Shown piece by piece: positions 46,045 through 54,499 of a stretch of 64,000 nt of DNA. The DNA is from DASCNA01 sp036011305 (GTDB lineage: Bacteria > Verrucomicrobiota > Lentisphaeria > Victivallales > GWF2-38-69), in the NCBI GenBank assembly GCA_036011305.1, contig DASCNA010000167.1, positions 14,255 to 78,254 on the forward strand, in the 5' to 3' direction. Under the pieces are notes generated by a model. It was not told the origin of the DNA and did not search any database. It saw nothing but the letters and a program-made list of their open reading frames with translations. How positions within the stretch are numbered: position 1 is the first letter of the stretch; each line of letters starts with the position of its first letter. The translations under genes were made by a program, and so were the position numbers.

Positions 46045-46298
46045 CAGCCCCCTCCCACAGGAAGAAAAAGGCTCAAGTGATCACCATCTTTCAATATATA
46101 GGTTAAACGTTCTTTATTATCATTTATCAGTGTGATAATAAATCTTTTATGCTGCGGCCTTATACCTAATACTCCTAATACATCATTAATAGTAGACTTA
46201 GATTTTACAGAAAGATTGGAATCACTATTAAAATTTTTAACGTCAATTAAACCGGTAAAGCTGACCTTTATAGTGATATTTTTATTTTCTAAAGACAT
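46044..46298 (-). CDS. MoaD/ThiS-like sulfur carrier protein
   Basis: 84 residues of beta-grasp type ending in LFLPVGGG. The Gly-Gly tail is the site of thiocarboxylate formation, and one extra Gly may be present or trimmed. It is larger than ThiS and closer to MoaD in size. AAGGTAG precedes the ATG. First gene of the xanthine-dehydrogenase operon and coupled to the E1-like gene, so the two form a dedicated sulfur-carrier pair. Confidence 0.82.
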   Translation of the reverse strand: MSLENKNITIKVSFTGLIDVKNFNSDSNLSVKSKSTINDVLGVLGIRPQHKRFIITLINDNKERLTYILKDGDHLSLFLPVGGG

Positions 46299-46447
46299 TC
46301 TTCTACCTTATTTTTAACAAACTGCTTATTAAATATTTATTTTCAGATCAAATTACTTAAAAAAAATATGTAAACATTTCATCCCGTCATTTACAGCATT
46401 AAAGATAAGTTTGAAAAGACCTTAACAAAGAAAAAATGTAAAAATAT

Positions 46448-46489
46448 AAATACCTTTTTTAATGCAGTATGCATTTTATTAAGGTATTT
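46448..46489 (-). terminator. Possible terminator after the trans-sulfuration lyase gene
   Basis: The arms AAATACCTT and AAGGTATTT enclose a smaller AATGC/GCATT stem. On the minus strand they are followed by ATATTTTT. Confidence 0.5.
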
Positions 46490-46506
46490 ATTGTCTGGCG
46501 AGATAT

Positions 46507-47694
46507 TTAGTTAATCTGCCTAAGTGCATTCTCGAGATCATCAATTAGATCATCTGCATTTTCCAGGCCGACAGAGATTCTCATTGTCCCCAGAGAAATC
46601 CCCATATTCTTGAATTGTTCAGGTGGAAGCTCCTTCAAATATCCTATTGCAGGTGCAAAAATCAAACTTTCATGCCCCCCCCAGCTTACACCGATTTTAA
46701 AAATATCCAGTGCATTAAAAAAGTTTTTTATTTCCTGAAGATTTTCCGAAGCTATTTCAAACCCCATTAATCCAGTGTAACCTGTCATCTGTTTCTTTCC
46801 TAATTCGTATTGAGGAAAATCACTAAGTCCTGGATAAAGCACACTTTTTATCTTCTTATGACTCTTGAGAAATGCAACAACCCTTGCAGCATTTTCCTGA
46901 TGTTTCAGCATTCTAATTGGAAGAGTCCTGAGGCTCCTTGTAATAAGCCATGCTTCAAAAGGAGCTAGCTTTGCACCAAAAAGTGCATGCTCTCCAAGAA
47001 AGATTTCATCAATGTCTTTTTCCTTTCCAATTACGACTCCAGCAACTATATCACTGTGCCCTCCTATGTATTTAGAGCAGGAATGTACTTCTAAATCAAT
47101 ACCCATTTCTATAGGTTTTTGGAAAACCGGAGTAGCCCAGGTATTGTCAATAATAGTATTAATATTGTTTTTCTTTGCCAATTCAGCAACTGCAGTAATA
47201 TCCTGAAGGGAAAATACTGCTGTTGCAGGACTTTCAATATATATTAGTTTAGTGTTCTCTCTTATTGACTGCTCAAATTCTTCAATTTTTGTTCCAGATA
47301 TATATGTAATTTCAACATTAAACTTCTTACTGAGATAAGAATTGAAAAAGTTACTTGCAGGCCCATATATATTATTGAGGGTAATTACATGATCTCCTGA
47401 TTTTATATAATGCATAATAGCAGAAGTTATAGCCCCCATACCTGAACTGAACAGTTTAGCTTTTTCACCTCCTGCAATCTTAGCCAGTTTTTCCTCAGCT
47501 AAGGATACAGTAGGATTCTTCCCTCTTGTATATATACAGTTTGATACTGGATCATCAAAAGCTTTATCGATAGCTTCCCAGTCAGGAAAAGTAAAAAGGG
47601 AATTCTGGTATATCGGTGGAACGACTGCGCCTACGTGTTCTGTTCTGTCTTCTCCGTAATGCGTTATAATTGTTTCTAACTGTTTCTCTTTCAT
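46507..47694 (-). CDS. Trans-sulfuration PLP enzyme (cystathionine/methionine gamma-lyase type)
   Basis: 395 residues of the Cys/Met metabolism family. Features are YTRGKNPTVSLAEEKLA near residue 55, the PLP region IDNTWATPVFQKP, the cofactor Lys in HSCSKYIGGHSDIVAG, and the C-terminal GTMRISVGLENADDLIDDL. Motifs alone do not separate cystathionine gamma-synthase, cystathionine lyase and methionine gamma-lyase. The divergent amino-acid transporter next door favours a catabolic lyase. AGGGTGA precedes the ATG. Confidence 0.88.
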   Translation of the reverse strand: MKEKQLETIITHYGEDRTEHVGAVVPPIYQNSLFTFPDWEAIDKAFDDPVSNCIYTRGKNPTVSLAEEKLAKIAGGEKAKLFSSGMGAITSAIMHYIKSGDHVITLNNIYGPASNFFNSYLSKKFNVEITYISGTKIEEFEQSIRENTKLIYIESPATAVFSLQDITAVAELAKKNNINTIIDNTWATPVFQKPIEMGIDLEVHSCSKYIGGHSDIVAGVVIGKEKDIDEIFLGEHALFGAKLAPFEAWLITRSLRTLPIRMLKHQENAARVVAFLKSHKKIKSVLYPGLSDFPQYELGKKQMTGYTGLMGFEIASENLQEIKNFFNALDIFKIGVSWGGHESLIFAPAIGYLKELPPEQFKNMGISLGTMRISVGLENADDLIDDLENALRQIN

Positions 47695-47899
47695 GTCAAA
47701 TCACCCTGCTGTAATAAATATTTCTTCTTAATTAACTGTGTACAAAAGCAAATATTAATATGGTTTGAATCATAAAAAAATCCAGTCTCAATCAGTATAT
47801 AAAATAACTAAGAATTACTATATGTGATCACCTATGCAAAATAGCATAAATCATTTATAATTTAAGTTATAAATATAATTTCAAATTACAGGATAATAT

Positions 47900-49294
47900 A
47901 TGAAAAAGAAATATATAACTGTTGGAGATATTGTTTTTATTAATATAGCAGCACTTATTGGAGTGAGATGGTTTTCAACAGCAGGTAAATACGGTGCAGG
48001 AGCAATTCTTTTATGGGTACTGGCAGCATTTCTTTTTTTTATACCTGTGGCTTTGATATGTGCAGAATTTGCATCTCTGTTCCCTGATGAAAAAGGGGGA
48101 ATGATGTCATGGATAAAACAAGTATACGGAGAGAAAACATCTTTTTTTGCTTCTTGGCTATATTATGTAAGCTGGTACTTCTACTATCCGGCAATTCTGA
48201 CATTCACATCAATCGCTTTTGCCTATGCATTATATCCAAAAATTGCATCCAGCAAAATTTATGTAACAATCTTCGTTATTGTAATATACTGGTCTATTAC
48301 TTTTATTGCCCTGCATGGAGATAAAGCTACATCTAAATTTGCAAAACTCGGGGGGCTATTCGGCAACATAATTCCTATATTTGCAATCCTGGCCTTAGGG
48401 GCTGCTTCAGTATTTATACTGAAAGTTCCGATTCCCACAGACTATTCACTACACAACTGGATACCTGATTTTAACAGCTCCAACCTCATGTTCCTCTCTA
48501 CACTGGCACTTGCCATTGCCGGCGTAGAACTCTCATCTCCGTTTGCAACTTCTATGAAAAATCCAATCAAAGACTATCCTAGAGCTATAATCATATCAGG
48601 TTTTTGTGTATGTTTTGCATACATACTCGGTACCGTTGCATTAACATTTGTTCTTGCTCCATCTGATATTGGCGCAGCAAGCGGTATTTTAGTGGATATT
48701 ATACATGTTACAAAAGAAATGAAAGTAGCATTTCTCGGAAAAGCCCTGTGCCTGCTGATTTTTCTTGCTCCATTTGCAGGCTGTACTGTTGTACTATTAG
48801 CCACTACTCGTTTTTTCGTAGACGGCAATGACCAGAAAAGCCTTCCGAAAATATTTATCAAAAGAAACAAAAATGATGTACCTTATAAAGCAGTAATTAT
48901 GCAGGGTATAATTATTACAGTAATAATGATATCTACAAATCTACTCTCTACAATTGAATTAATTTATGCAGCGCTTGTTCTCACGGGAACAATATTATTA
49001 TTCATTCCATACCTTATTCTAGTATTTGCATATTTTAAAATGAAATTTAAAGATAGAGAAAAATATAAACATGCACCTTTTAAAATGCCGTTTGGCAGTA
49101 CTGGTGCTATAATTGCAGGATGTATAGTAATATTTACTACACTGGTTACTATTTTGGTACCTATTCTATCTCCGCCCCCTGGAGAATCTGCTCTTAAATA
49201 TGAACTGATTTTAGTTGGCTGTCCTGTTATTTTTATAATTATCGGTTTCCTCATGCACAGATATGTGAGAAAAAAAAGAGTAAATAAAGATTAA
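47900..49294 (+). CDS. APC-superfamily amino-acid transporter (GadC-like)
   Basis: 464 residues and about 12 helices, with the amino-acid/polyamine-cation opening DIVFINIAALIGVRWFSTA. The second membrane half has AIAGVELSSPFATSMKNPIKDYPRA, typical of the glutamate:GABA antiporter branch. It imports or exchanges amino acids. AGGATAA precedes the ATG. It is divergent from the trans-sulfuration lyase, and the two probably share a promoter region (47695-47899), so its substrate may be a sulfur amino acid. Confidence 0.88.
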   Translation: MKKKYITVGDIVFINIAALIGVRWFSTAGKYGAGAILLWVLAAFLFFIPVALICAEFASLFPDEKGGMMSWIKQVYGEKTSFFASWLYYVSWYFYYPAILTFTSIAFAYALYPKIASSKIYVTIFVIVIYWSITFIALHGDKATSKFAKLGGLFGNIIPIFAILALGAASVFILKVPIPTDYSLHNWIPDFNSSNLMFLSTLALAIAGVELSSPFATSMKNPIKDYPRAIIISGFCVCFAYILGTVALTFVLAPSDIGAASGILVDIIHVTKEMKVAFLGKALCLLIFLAPFAGCTVVLLATTRFFVDGNDQKSLPKIFIKRNKNDVPYKAVIMQGIIITVIMISTNLLSTIELIYAALVLTGTILLFIPYLILVFAYFKMKFKDREKYKHAPFKMPFGSTGAIIAGCIVIFTTLVTILVPILSPPPGESALKYELILVGCPVIFIIIGFLMHRYVRKKRVNKD

Positions 49295-49424
49295 TAAACC
49301 TTAAAATTCAAGTAATCGAAAATTACATTAATTTTGTAACATAAATACATAATCTGAAGTATTGGTGCCTCCCTGTATTCCAGCTTGTTTTAGCCAGAAA
49401 AATTTTCTTATCTATAGAGAATTA

Positions 49425-49646
49425 TTAACTTTCAGTACTATTAAAATATTGTTTTGTTTTCGGTTTATTTCTTTTGAAATTATAATTTTTTACTATTATT
49501 AAAATTCCGACAGCAATAATAATACATGGCCAGACAGGAGCAGATATGTGATAATAAATATTTATTAGAGCCAATACTCCGATAATGACCAGAATTATTC
49601 CTCCGATACTCCCGTGTCCTCTATATGAATGATTATGCTTACACAT
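49425..49646 (-). CDS. Small two-helix membrane protein (LiaF/DUF5668-like)
   Basis: 73 residues. A His-rich N-terminus (KHNHSYRGHG) leads into two hydrophobic helices (GGIILVIIGVLALINIYY and PVWPCIIIAVGILIIV), then a basic tail. This layout resembles the small LiaI/LiaF-TM domain proteins of envelope stress operons. GGAGA precedes the ATG. Last gene of the four-gene minus-strand cluster starting at 50935. Confidence 0.65.
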   Translation of the reverse strand: MCKHNHSYRGHGSIGGIILVIIGVLALINIYYHISAPVWPCIIIAVGILIIVKNYNFKRNKPKTKQYFNSTES

Positions 49647-49656
49647 GGTTCTCCAT

Positions 49657-49950
49657 TTATTGATTAATTATCATTGTTAATGTTTCAATATATTTTTTAA
49701 AATTTTTTTTTCCTTTATCTGTGATCAGATAGGTTGTCTTAGGTTTATTTTTTTCAAACTTTTTTTCTACTTTTACATAATCCCCAGCTATTAGTTTTTT
49801 CATATGTGTACTCATATGACCATCTGAAAGTCCTAATGCATTTTTTAAATCTGTATAATCGCATTGTTTCGTATTAATCAGATATGCCATTATTTTTGTC
49901 CTAACCGGTTGGTGAATGAGTTCATCTAATTTTAATTCGATATCAGTCAT
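49657..49950 (-). CDS. Winged-helix transcriptional regulator (HTH_34/ArsR-like)
   Basis: About 97 residues. The helix-turn-helix is QCDYTDLKNALGLSDGHMSTHMKKL, shown in part here as DLKNALGLSDGHMSTHMKK. The wing follows with a C-terminal helix. It resembles small MarR/PadR-like regulators encoded beside DUF-type membrane proteins. The ATG at 49950 is favoured because AAGGG is 8 nt upstream; two more in-frame starts lie within nine bases. It sits 5 nt after the membrane gene and may control the operon through the palindromes at 50994-51022. Confidence 0.8.
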   Translation of the reverse strand: MTDIELKLDELIHQPVRTKIMAYLINTKQCDYTDLKNALGLSDGHMSTHMKKLIAGDYVKVEKKFEKNKPKTTYLITDKGKKNFKKYIETLTMIINQ

Positions 49951-49955
49951 TATCA

Positions 49956-50552
49956 TCACCCTTGGCTATTTTTAATTGATGCTCCCATTATTATATAAGA
50001 TATCCCAAGGTAAACCATAAATACCATCCACAGGTAGAAACTGTAGCTAGCCACCCCCATATACAGTAGTCCGAGAATTATGTATGACCATGAAATCACT
50101 GTAACTACTTTATTAGTAAAACGACCGAATAAGTTAAAAAGTAATCCTAAAAATATATAGATAAGTGGAAATATTAATTCTCCACTACCAATTGCAGCCA
50201 ATACTATAGCTGAAGCAAACATTGCAATAATAATTGTGTTATGAATTCCAAATGCTTTAGCAATAATAGGGTTTTTAATCTGCTTTTTTACTTCATTCTT
50301 CTTTTTTGATATGTGAATGCAGACAAAAAATACTAAATAAAAGAAAATAATCTGAATAATAATATTTATTACAGGATTTCCTAAAATTTTCACTCCAAAA
50401 GTGAAATAGCAAGTTATATATTCAATAAGGGGTACAAACAGTAGTATTATACCTGAGACAATAAGCCTCTTCCCAGAAAACAATATTTTATTACTGGAAT
50501 TAATTACTGCGTTAATTGCTTCAATCTGTTTTAAAGCTTCTTCTTTTTTCAT
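49956..50552 (-). CDS. Six-helix integral membrane protein, unknown
   Basis: 198 residues. A charged N-terminus (KKEEALKQIEAINAVINSS) is followed by about six hydrophobic helices, including LIVSGIILLFVPLIEY, FFYLVFFVCIHI and SWSYIILGLLYMGVASY. There are no catalytic motifs. It is encoded directly before the winged-helix regulator, an arrangement common for membrane partner and regulator pairs that respond to envelope state. AAGGA precedes the ATG. Confidence 0.75.
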   Translation of the reverse strand: MKKEEALKQIEAINAVINSSNKILFSGKRLIVSGIILLFVPLIEYITCYFTFGVKILGNPVINIIIQIIFFYLVFFVCIHISKKKNEVKKQIKNPIIAKAFGIHNTIIIAMFASAIVLAAIGSGELIFPLIYIFLGLLFNLFGRFTNKVVTVISWSYIILGLLYMGVASYSFYLWMVFMVYLGISYIIMGASIKNSQG

Positions 50553-50605
50553 TTAAAACATTCCTTTAATTATCAAATCAATTTAAAATTAAAATATACA
50601 ATTAA

Positions 50606-50935
50606 CTAACTATTTTTTAGATTACCTGTATCTGTATTTACTTCGTTATCAAGTTTTGTATAAAGAGCAGTAGTCTCTATATTCAACGATTCAAGACTCT
50701 TATTGTTCTTGATTCCTTTTGTAACATCAATCATAGAACAGTCTTCATTATGGATAGCGACTGTTTTTGGCTTTACGTCATTTATCAGTTTCATATATTG
50801 CGCAGTAATCTGAGTATTCAACTGCTCAATATTTTGATTATTTTTGATATTTCCCTGCTGATTTATTACAGCTGCACTTGTTATAAAACATCCTAAGAAA
50901 GCAGCAGCAAATAATACTAATGTTATTTTTTTCAT
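50606..50935 (-). CDS. Secreted protein with an internal duplication
   Basis: 109 residues beginning with a signal peptide (KKITLVLFAAAFLGCFITSAA). The mature part holds two related units of about 26 residues, IKNNQNIEQLNTQITAQYMK... and IKNNKSLESLNIETTALYTK..., each ending in L(I/D)N(D/E)V. A Cys lies between the units, in HNEDCSM. No family recognised. AAAGGA precedes the ATG. First gene of the cluster, with tandem palindromes just upstream. Confidence 0.65.
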   Translation of the reverse strand: MKKITLVLFAAAFLGCFITSAAVINQQGNIKNNQNIEQLNTQITAQYMKLINDVKPKTVAIHNEDCSMIDVTKGIKNNKSLESLNIETTALYTKLDNEVNTDTGNLKNS

Positions 50936-50993
50936 GTTTCCTTTACCCCTTTATTTAATTATTGTTTTATACTTATTCAATTTTATTATTTTT

Positions 50994-51022
50994 AATAGTA
51001 CTATCAATTTAATAGTACTATT
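50994..51022. promoter_or_regulatory. Tandem palindromic operator candidate
   Basis: Two copies of AATAGTACTAT start 17 bases apart; the second extends to the perfect 12-bp palindrome AATAGTACTATT. They lie about 60-90 nt upstream of the secreted-protein start, near its likely -35 region (TTGAAT at about 50975). Confidence 0.55.
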
Positions 51023-51090
51023 TATCAATACAAGTTAATAAATATAAAATAATTGTATAAAGTTTATATCAGGGAATAATACTGGATAGA

Positions 51091-51270
51091 TTACAGTTCT
51101 AAAATTTTCTCATCAATGAAATATTCTTCATATGAGGATAAGAGCCGGTTGAGATTATTAAGTTCAGGATCATCAAAATAATATCTTGCGCCTTCCATAA
51201 GCTTAGCTGAATATTGAGCTAAAAATTTATGGTATTCTATTCTGCTAACTGCGTGGCACTTTTCCTTCAT
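51091..51270 (-). CDS. Small acidic/aromatic protein, unknown
   Basis: 59 codons from an ATG with AGGA upstream but rather far (about 14 nt). The product has well-composed helical text such as YHKFLAQYSAKLMEGARYYF and then NLNRLLSSYEEYFIDE, with no membrane segment. Its composition is unlike random AT-rich sequence, which favours a real gene. The rest of 50936-51465 shows only the palindromes above. Confidence 0.45.
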   Translation of the reverse strand: MKEKCHAVSRIEYHKFLAQYSAKLMEGARYYFDDPELNNLNRLLSSYEEYFIDEKILEL

Positions 51271-51465
51271 CTTGAATATTGTTTTCCTGAAGTTTAATCT
51301 AAAAACGAAAGTTTTTACAATATTCGAGATAATGATTTTATCAACCTGAAATAGAGAAAAAATAACGTTACCACAAGCAGTTCTACATGATTATATCATG
51401 TACATAACATAGTTTTACCTAAAACAAAGTGTATTAAACGAGAAACTGTATCAATATAAATATAA

Positions 51466-52314
51466 TTAAATACAATTTCCTTTAGCAATATAAGCAGCAC
51501 CTATAAGCGCTGTATCATATCCATGACAGGAAAGCTGAACGTCAGGAGCCTGAACCAACTGAACGTGACTTCTCATATACTCTTTAACTTTATCAAGAAA
51601 TCCTTTCCCTCCTCCTACAGCTACTCCACCTCCTAAAACAATCAATTCAGGCGCAAGAATGGCGGCTATATTTCTTAATCCTTGACCTAAATTATATGCG
51701 ACTTCATCCCATTCTTCAGCATTCAGTTGCTCAGCAGGTTTTCCATATATTCTTCTAATCCCATTACCAGAGACAATTGACTCCAGGCAATCTACAACAC
51801 CGCATTCGCAGTTAATATTTTCAGGATGCTTACATCTGTAATTTACAGTCTGATGGCCTACTTCAGGGTGACATTTCCCCTCATAAATTTTACCGTCCAC
51901 AAGGTATCCGCCACCCATGCCTGTGCTTATAGTAATATATAAAAAATATTTCTCCTTATATCCTCCAATATGGTATTCGCCTAGAGCGGCAGCATTTGTA
52001 TCTACATCAACAAAAAAAGGTGCATTCCACCTCTCTTCCATAATATCTTTAAGCGGTATATCTCTCCACTCAGGCTGATGTAAAGGGGAGACAATACCTT
52101 TTATTACATCAAGCGGTCCGCCAATAGCAGCACCAATACCCATTATTTTATTATTATTACTAATCTGCGATATCATTTTATGTAGTAAGTCAATTCCTTC
52201 ATCTAAACCTTTAGGAGTAGGATATTTAACGCGGTCAAGTTCATTAAATTTTTCATCATAACCGGCGGCCATCAATTTAGTTCCACCAATATCAAGTCCT
52301 ATATAAATACCCAT
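51466..52314 (-). CDS. ROK-family sugar kinase
   Basis: 282 residues. The ATP loop is GLDIGGTKLMAAG, the sugar/catalytic Asp is in VDVDTNAAALGEYH, and the zinc motif is EVGHQTVNY...CECGVVDCLES. It phosphorylates a free hexose or amino-sugar, probably glucose given the GH3 beta-glucosidase and mutarotase nearby. The ATG at 52314 has GGAGA five bases upstream; an ATG four codons earlier lacks one. It lies 75 nt after the mutarotase gene on the same strand. Confidence 0.92.
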   Translation of the reverse strand: MGIYIGLDIGGTKLMAAGYDEKFNELDRVKYPTPKGLDEGIDLLHKMISQISNNNKIMGIGAAIGGPLDVIKGIVSPLHQPEWRDIPLKDIMEERWNAPFFVDVDTNAAALGEYHIGGYKEKYFLYITISTGMGGGYLVDGKIYEGKCHPEVGHQTVNYRCKHPENINCECGVVDCLESIVSGNGIRRIYGKPAEQLNAEEWDEVAYNLGQGLRNIAAILAPELIVLGGGVAVGGGKGFLDKVKEYMRSHVQLVQAPDVQLSCHGYDTALIGAAYIAKGNCI

Positions 52315-52389
52315 TATTATCTCCATCTCAAATACGTAATATTTAAATTACCGTATTATAAAAGTTTCTTCACATTTTTAAATTTATGT

Positions 52390-53250
52390 TCAAGCTAATT
52401 CTATGGAATAACCTGTTTTAAATACATTGCCCGGCTCTAATGTAAGAATACCTGGTTTATTTTCAATATGACCTGAAACATCAACAGGATCATCATGCCC
52501 GAACCACGGTTCAATACATACATAAGATGCTGACGGTTTAGCCCATATTCCCAAATCAGGATGATTAGTTATCCCTACTTTTACATTTCTTCCAGTCTTA
52601 TTATTTTTAACATAAATATTTCTGGATTTTACATTTGTAAAAATCAATGCATCTTCGTTAAAAATATTTTTATGTAGTTTAATTATTTTCTCATCGGATA
52701 AATAAGGTATCTCCTGTCTTTCAAGCAGTTCATTTACCAGCTTATACGGATATAGAGTTTCATTAGTTTCGAATTCAATATAATAATCATCTAGAACTGA
52801 ATCTTCAGTAGGAATATTTATCCCTGGATGGCTGCCTATACTGAAATACATAAGAACAGAATCATTATTTCGAACTTCATAATCTACCGTAAGTCTACCC
52901 GATTCAAGAATAGAAAATTTTACATCAAATTTAAAATCAAATGGGTAAAATACCTTCACTTCTTCATCTGATTCAAATGATAGTCTGACTGATGATTCAG
53001 ATTTATCTACAACATCAAAAAAGTTTTTTGTAGCAAAACCGTGTTTAGGCATTTTATAAACTTTTCCATTATATAAATAACTCTTTTTCTTCAGTCTCCC
53101 GATAACGGGAAATAGTATCGGAGCACTGCCCGACCAGATTGAAGGGTCAGATTGCCAAATTAATTCTTCACTTTTTATTTTATATGATTTCAGTTCTGCG
53201 CCGAATTCATTAATTAAAGCAGCAGCTTTACCATTTTTAATAGCCTGCAT
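52390..53250 (-). CDS. Aldose 1-epimerase-like mutarotase (LacX/YeaD type)
   Basis: 286 residues of the galactose-mutarotase fold. Catalytic-type residues are the His in MPKHGFATKN, the His in FSIGSHPGINIP and the Glu in VCIEPWFGHDD. The short LacX-like form lacks the canonical NHxYFNL box, so the substrate could be a free or phosphorylated hexose. AAGGAG precedes the ATG, though 12 nt away. Probably in one transcript with the ROK kinase. Confidence 0.88.
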   Translation of the reverse strand: MQAIKNGKAAALINEFGAELKSYKIKSEELIWQSDPSIWSGSAPILFPVIGRLKKKSYLYNGKVYKMPKHGFATKNFFDVVDKSESSVRLSFESDEEVKVFYPFDFKFDVKFSILESGRLTVDYEVRNNDSVLMYFSIGSHPGINIPTEDSVLDDYYIEFETNETLYPYKLVNELLERQEIPYLSDEKIIKLHKNIFNEDALIFTNVKSRNIYVKNNKTGRNVKVGITNHPDLGIWAKPSASYVCIEPWFGHDDPVDVSGHIENKPGILTLEPGNVFKTGYSIELA

Positions 53251-53321
53251 ACAAAAGATACTCTCCTTAATTAATATTATAATTATTATGCTTATTACGA
53301 ATTATTTAAATCAGTAACTCA

Positions 53322-53400
53322 TAATTCGTCATTTTATATTAAATTTCAACTTATTATTTTTGACTTATATTTTCAGTTAATAACTAAATATGACGAATTA
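53322..53400. promoter_or_regulatory. Inverted repeat in divergent promoter region
   Basis: TAATTCGTCAT (53322-53332) and its exact complement ATGACGAATTA (53390-53400) lie in the 269-nt gap between the mutarotase and the dehydrogenase; a third partial copy ACGAATTA is near 53297. Spaced operator half-sites are likely. Confidence 0.45.
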
Positions 53401-53519
53401 ATATAACTTAAAATTAAATTATAACTTCAAATTTAAAAAAAATAATTAAATTAGTATTCATGTGATTAAAATTTATATTTAATTTAAATAAGCAAACCAA
53501 GTAAGTCGAATATTTTATA

Positions 53520-54464
53520 ATGAATTCAAATAGAAATAATATCGGTATATACCTAAAACACTCGTTGTCTGCGCTGAATTTAGGTAAAATAGCAGATAAA
53601 ATTAATAACGATTTCCCTAAAGTTAATATTCGTTTTATTCATACAAAAGATGAACTTTACAAAAATATTAATAAACTGGATATTCTCATAACTTGGAAAT
53701 TCTATATTGACTTATATAAAGAAACTAAAACTCTACAAGTAATAATTTCTCCATCTGCCGGCAGGGATTGGGTACCTGAAGATCCATATAATAAAATTAT
53801 AAATATTTATGGCAGCTATCATGGCAGATTAATGGCCGAAACATTATTATCTTCTATTTTAAGTTTTAACAATAAAATTGATAAAGCAATACTCAATAGA
53901 CAAAACAAAATTTGGGATAGAGAATTATTTTGCAGCAGAAGGTTATTAGGCGATCAGAACTTTCTAATACTAGGTTATGGAAAAATAGGTAAAGAGTGTG
54001 CCAAACTGATAAAATTATTCGGAAGCAATATAACCGGGTTACAAAGACAATATGAATCAGGCACAGATGAATTAGGAACAAAGCTTATTAACAATAACAG
54101 CTTAGACACCGCTTTAAAAAATTCAGATCATATAGTTTTGATACTTCCAAAGACTGAATCTACCAATCAGATCATTAAGAGCAGACACTACAAAATGATG
54201 AAAGACAGCGCCTACCTGTATAATATCGGTAGAGGTAATTGCCTGCAGGAGCATGAATTAATTCATGCTTTGAAAACTCATGAAATAGCCGGTGCTTATC
54301 TGGATGTTACAAACGGTTTAAATGATATGCCTGATAAATCATCGGAACTATGGAGTTTAGACAATGTGTTATTAACACCACATACTTCTGCCATATATAC
54401 AAACAGCATGCAGTTTTATTACGATAATGAGCTGAGAAGTATCTTAAAAAAATATATCATTTAA
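53520..54464 (+). CDS. D-isomer-specific 2-hydroxyacid dehydrogenase
   Basis: 314 residues. The NAD-binding loop is LILGYGKIGKECAKL, followed by the catalytic Arg in YNIGRGNCLQ, GAYLDVTNGLND and the catalytic His in LLTPHTSAIY. It reduces a 2-keto acid or oxidises a D-2-hydroxy acid; the exact substrate is unknown. The N-terminal substrate domain is more divergent than the NAD domain. The ribosome binding site is weak. Divergent from the mutarotase-ROK operon. Confidence 0.9.
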   Translation: MNSNRNNIGIYLKHSLSALNLGKIADKINNDFPKVNIRFIHTKDELYKNINKLDILITWKFYIDLYKETKTLQVIISPSAGRDWVPEDPYNKIINIYGSYHGRLMAETLLSSILSFNNKIDKAILNRQNKIWDRELFCSRRLLGDQNFLILGYGKIGKECAKLIKLFGSNITGLQRQYESGTDELGTKLINNNSLDTALKNSDHIVLILPKTESTNQIIKSRHYKMMKDSAYLYNIGRGNCLQEHELIHALKTHEIAGAYLDVTNGLNDMPDKSSELWSLDNVLLTPHTSAIYTNSMQFYYDNELRSILKKYII

Positions 54465-54488
54465 TTGAGTCACTTACTGTGACTCAAT
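54464..54488. terminator. Terminator between convergent dehydrogenase and bglX
   Basis: A perfect 10-bp stem ATTGAGTCAC/GTGACTCAAT with a five-base loop, with T-rich sequence on both sides. It overlaps the last base of the dehydrogenase stop. Confidence 0.8.
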
Positions 54489-54499
54489 ATACTAATTTT

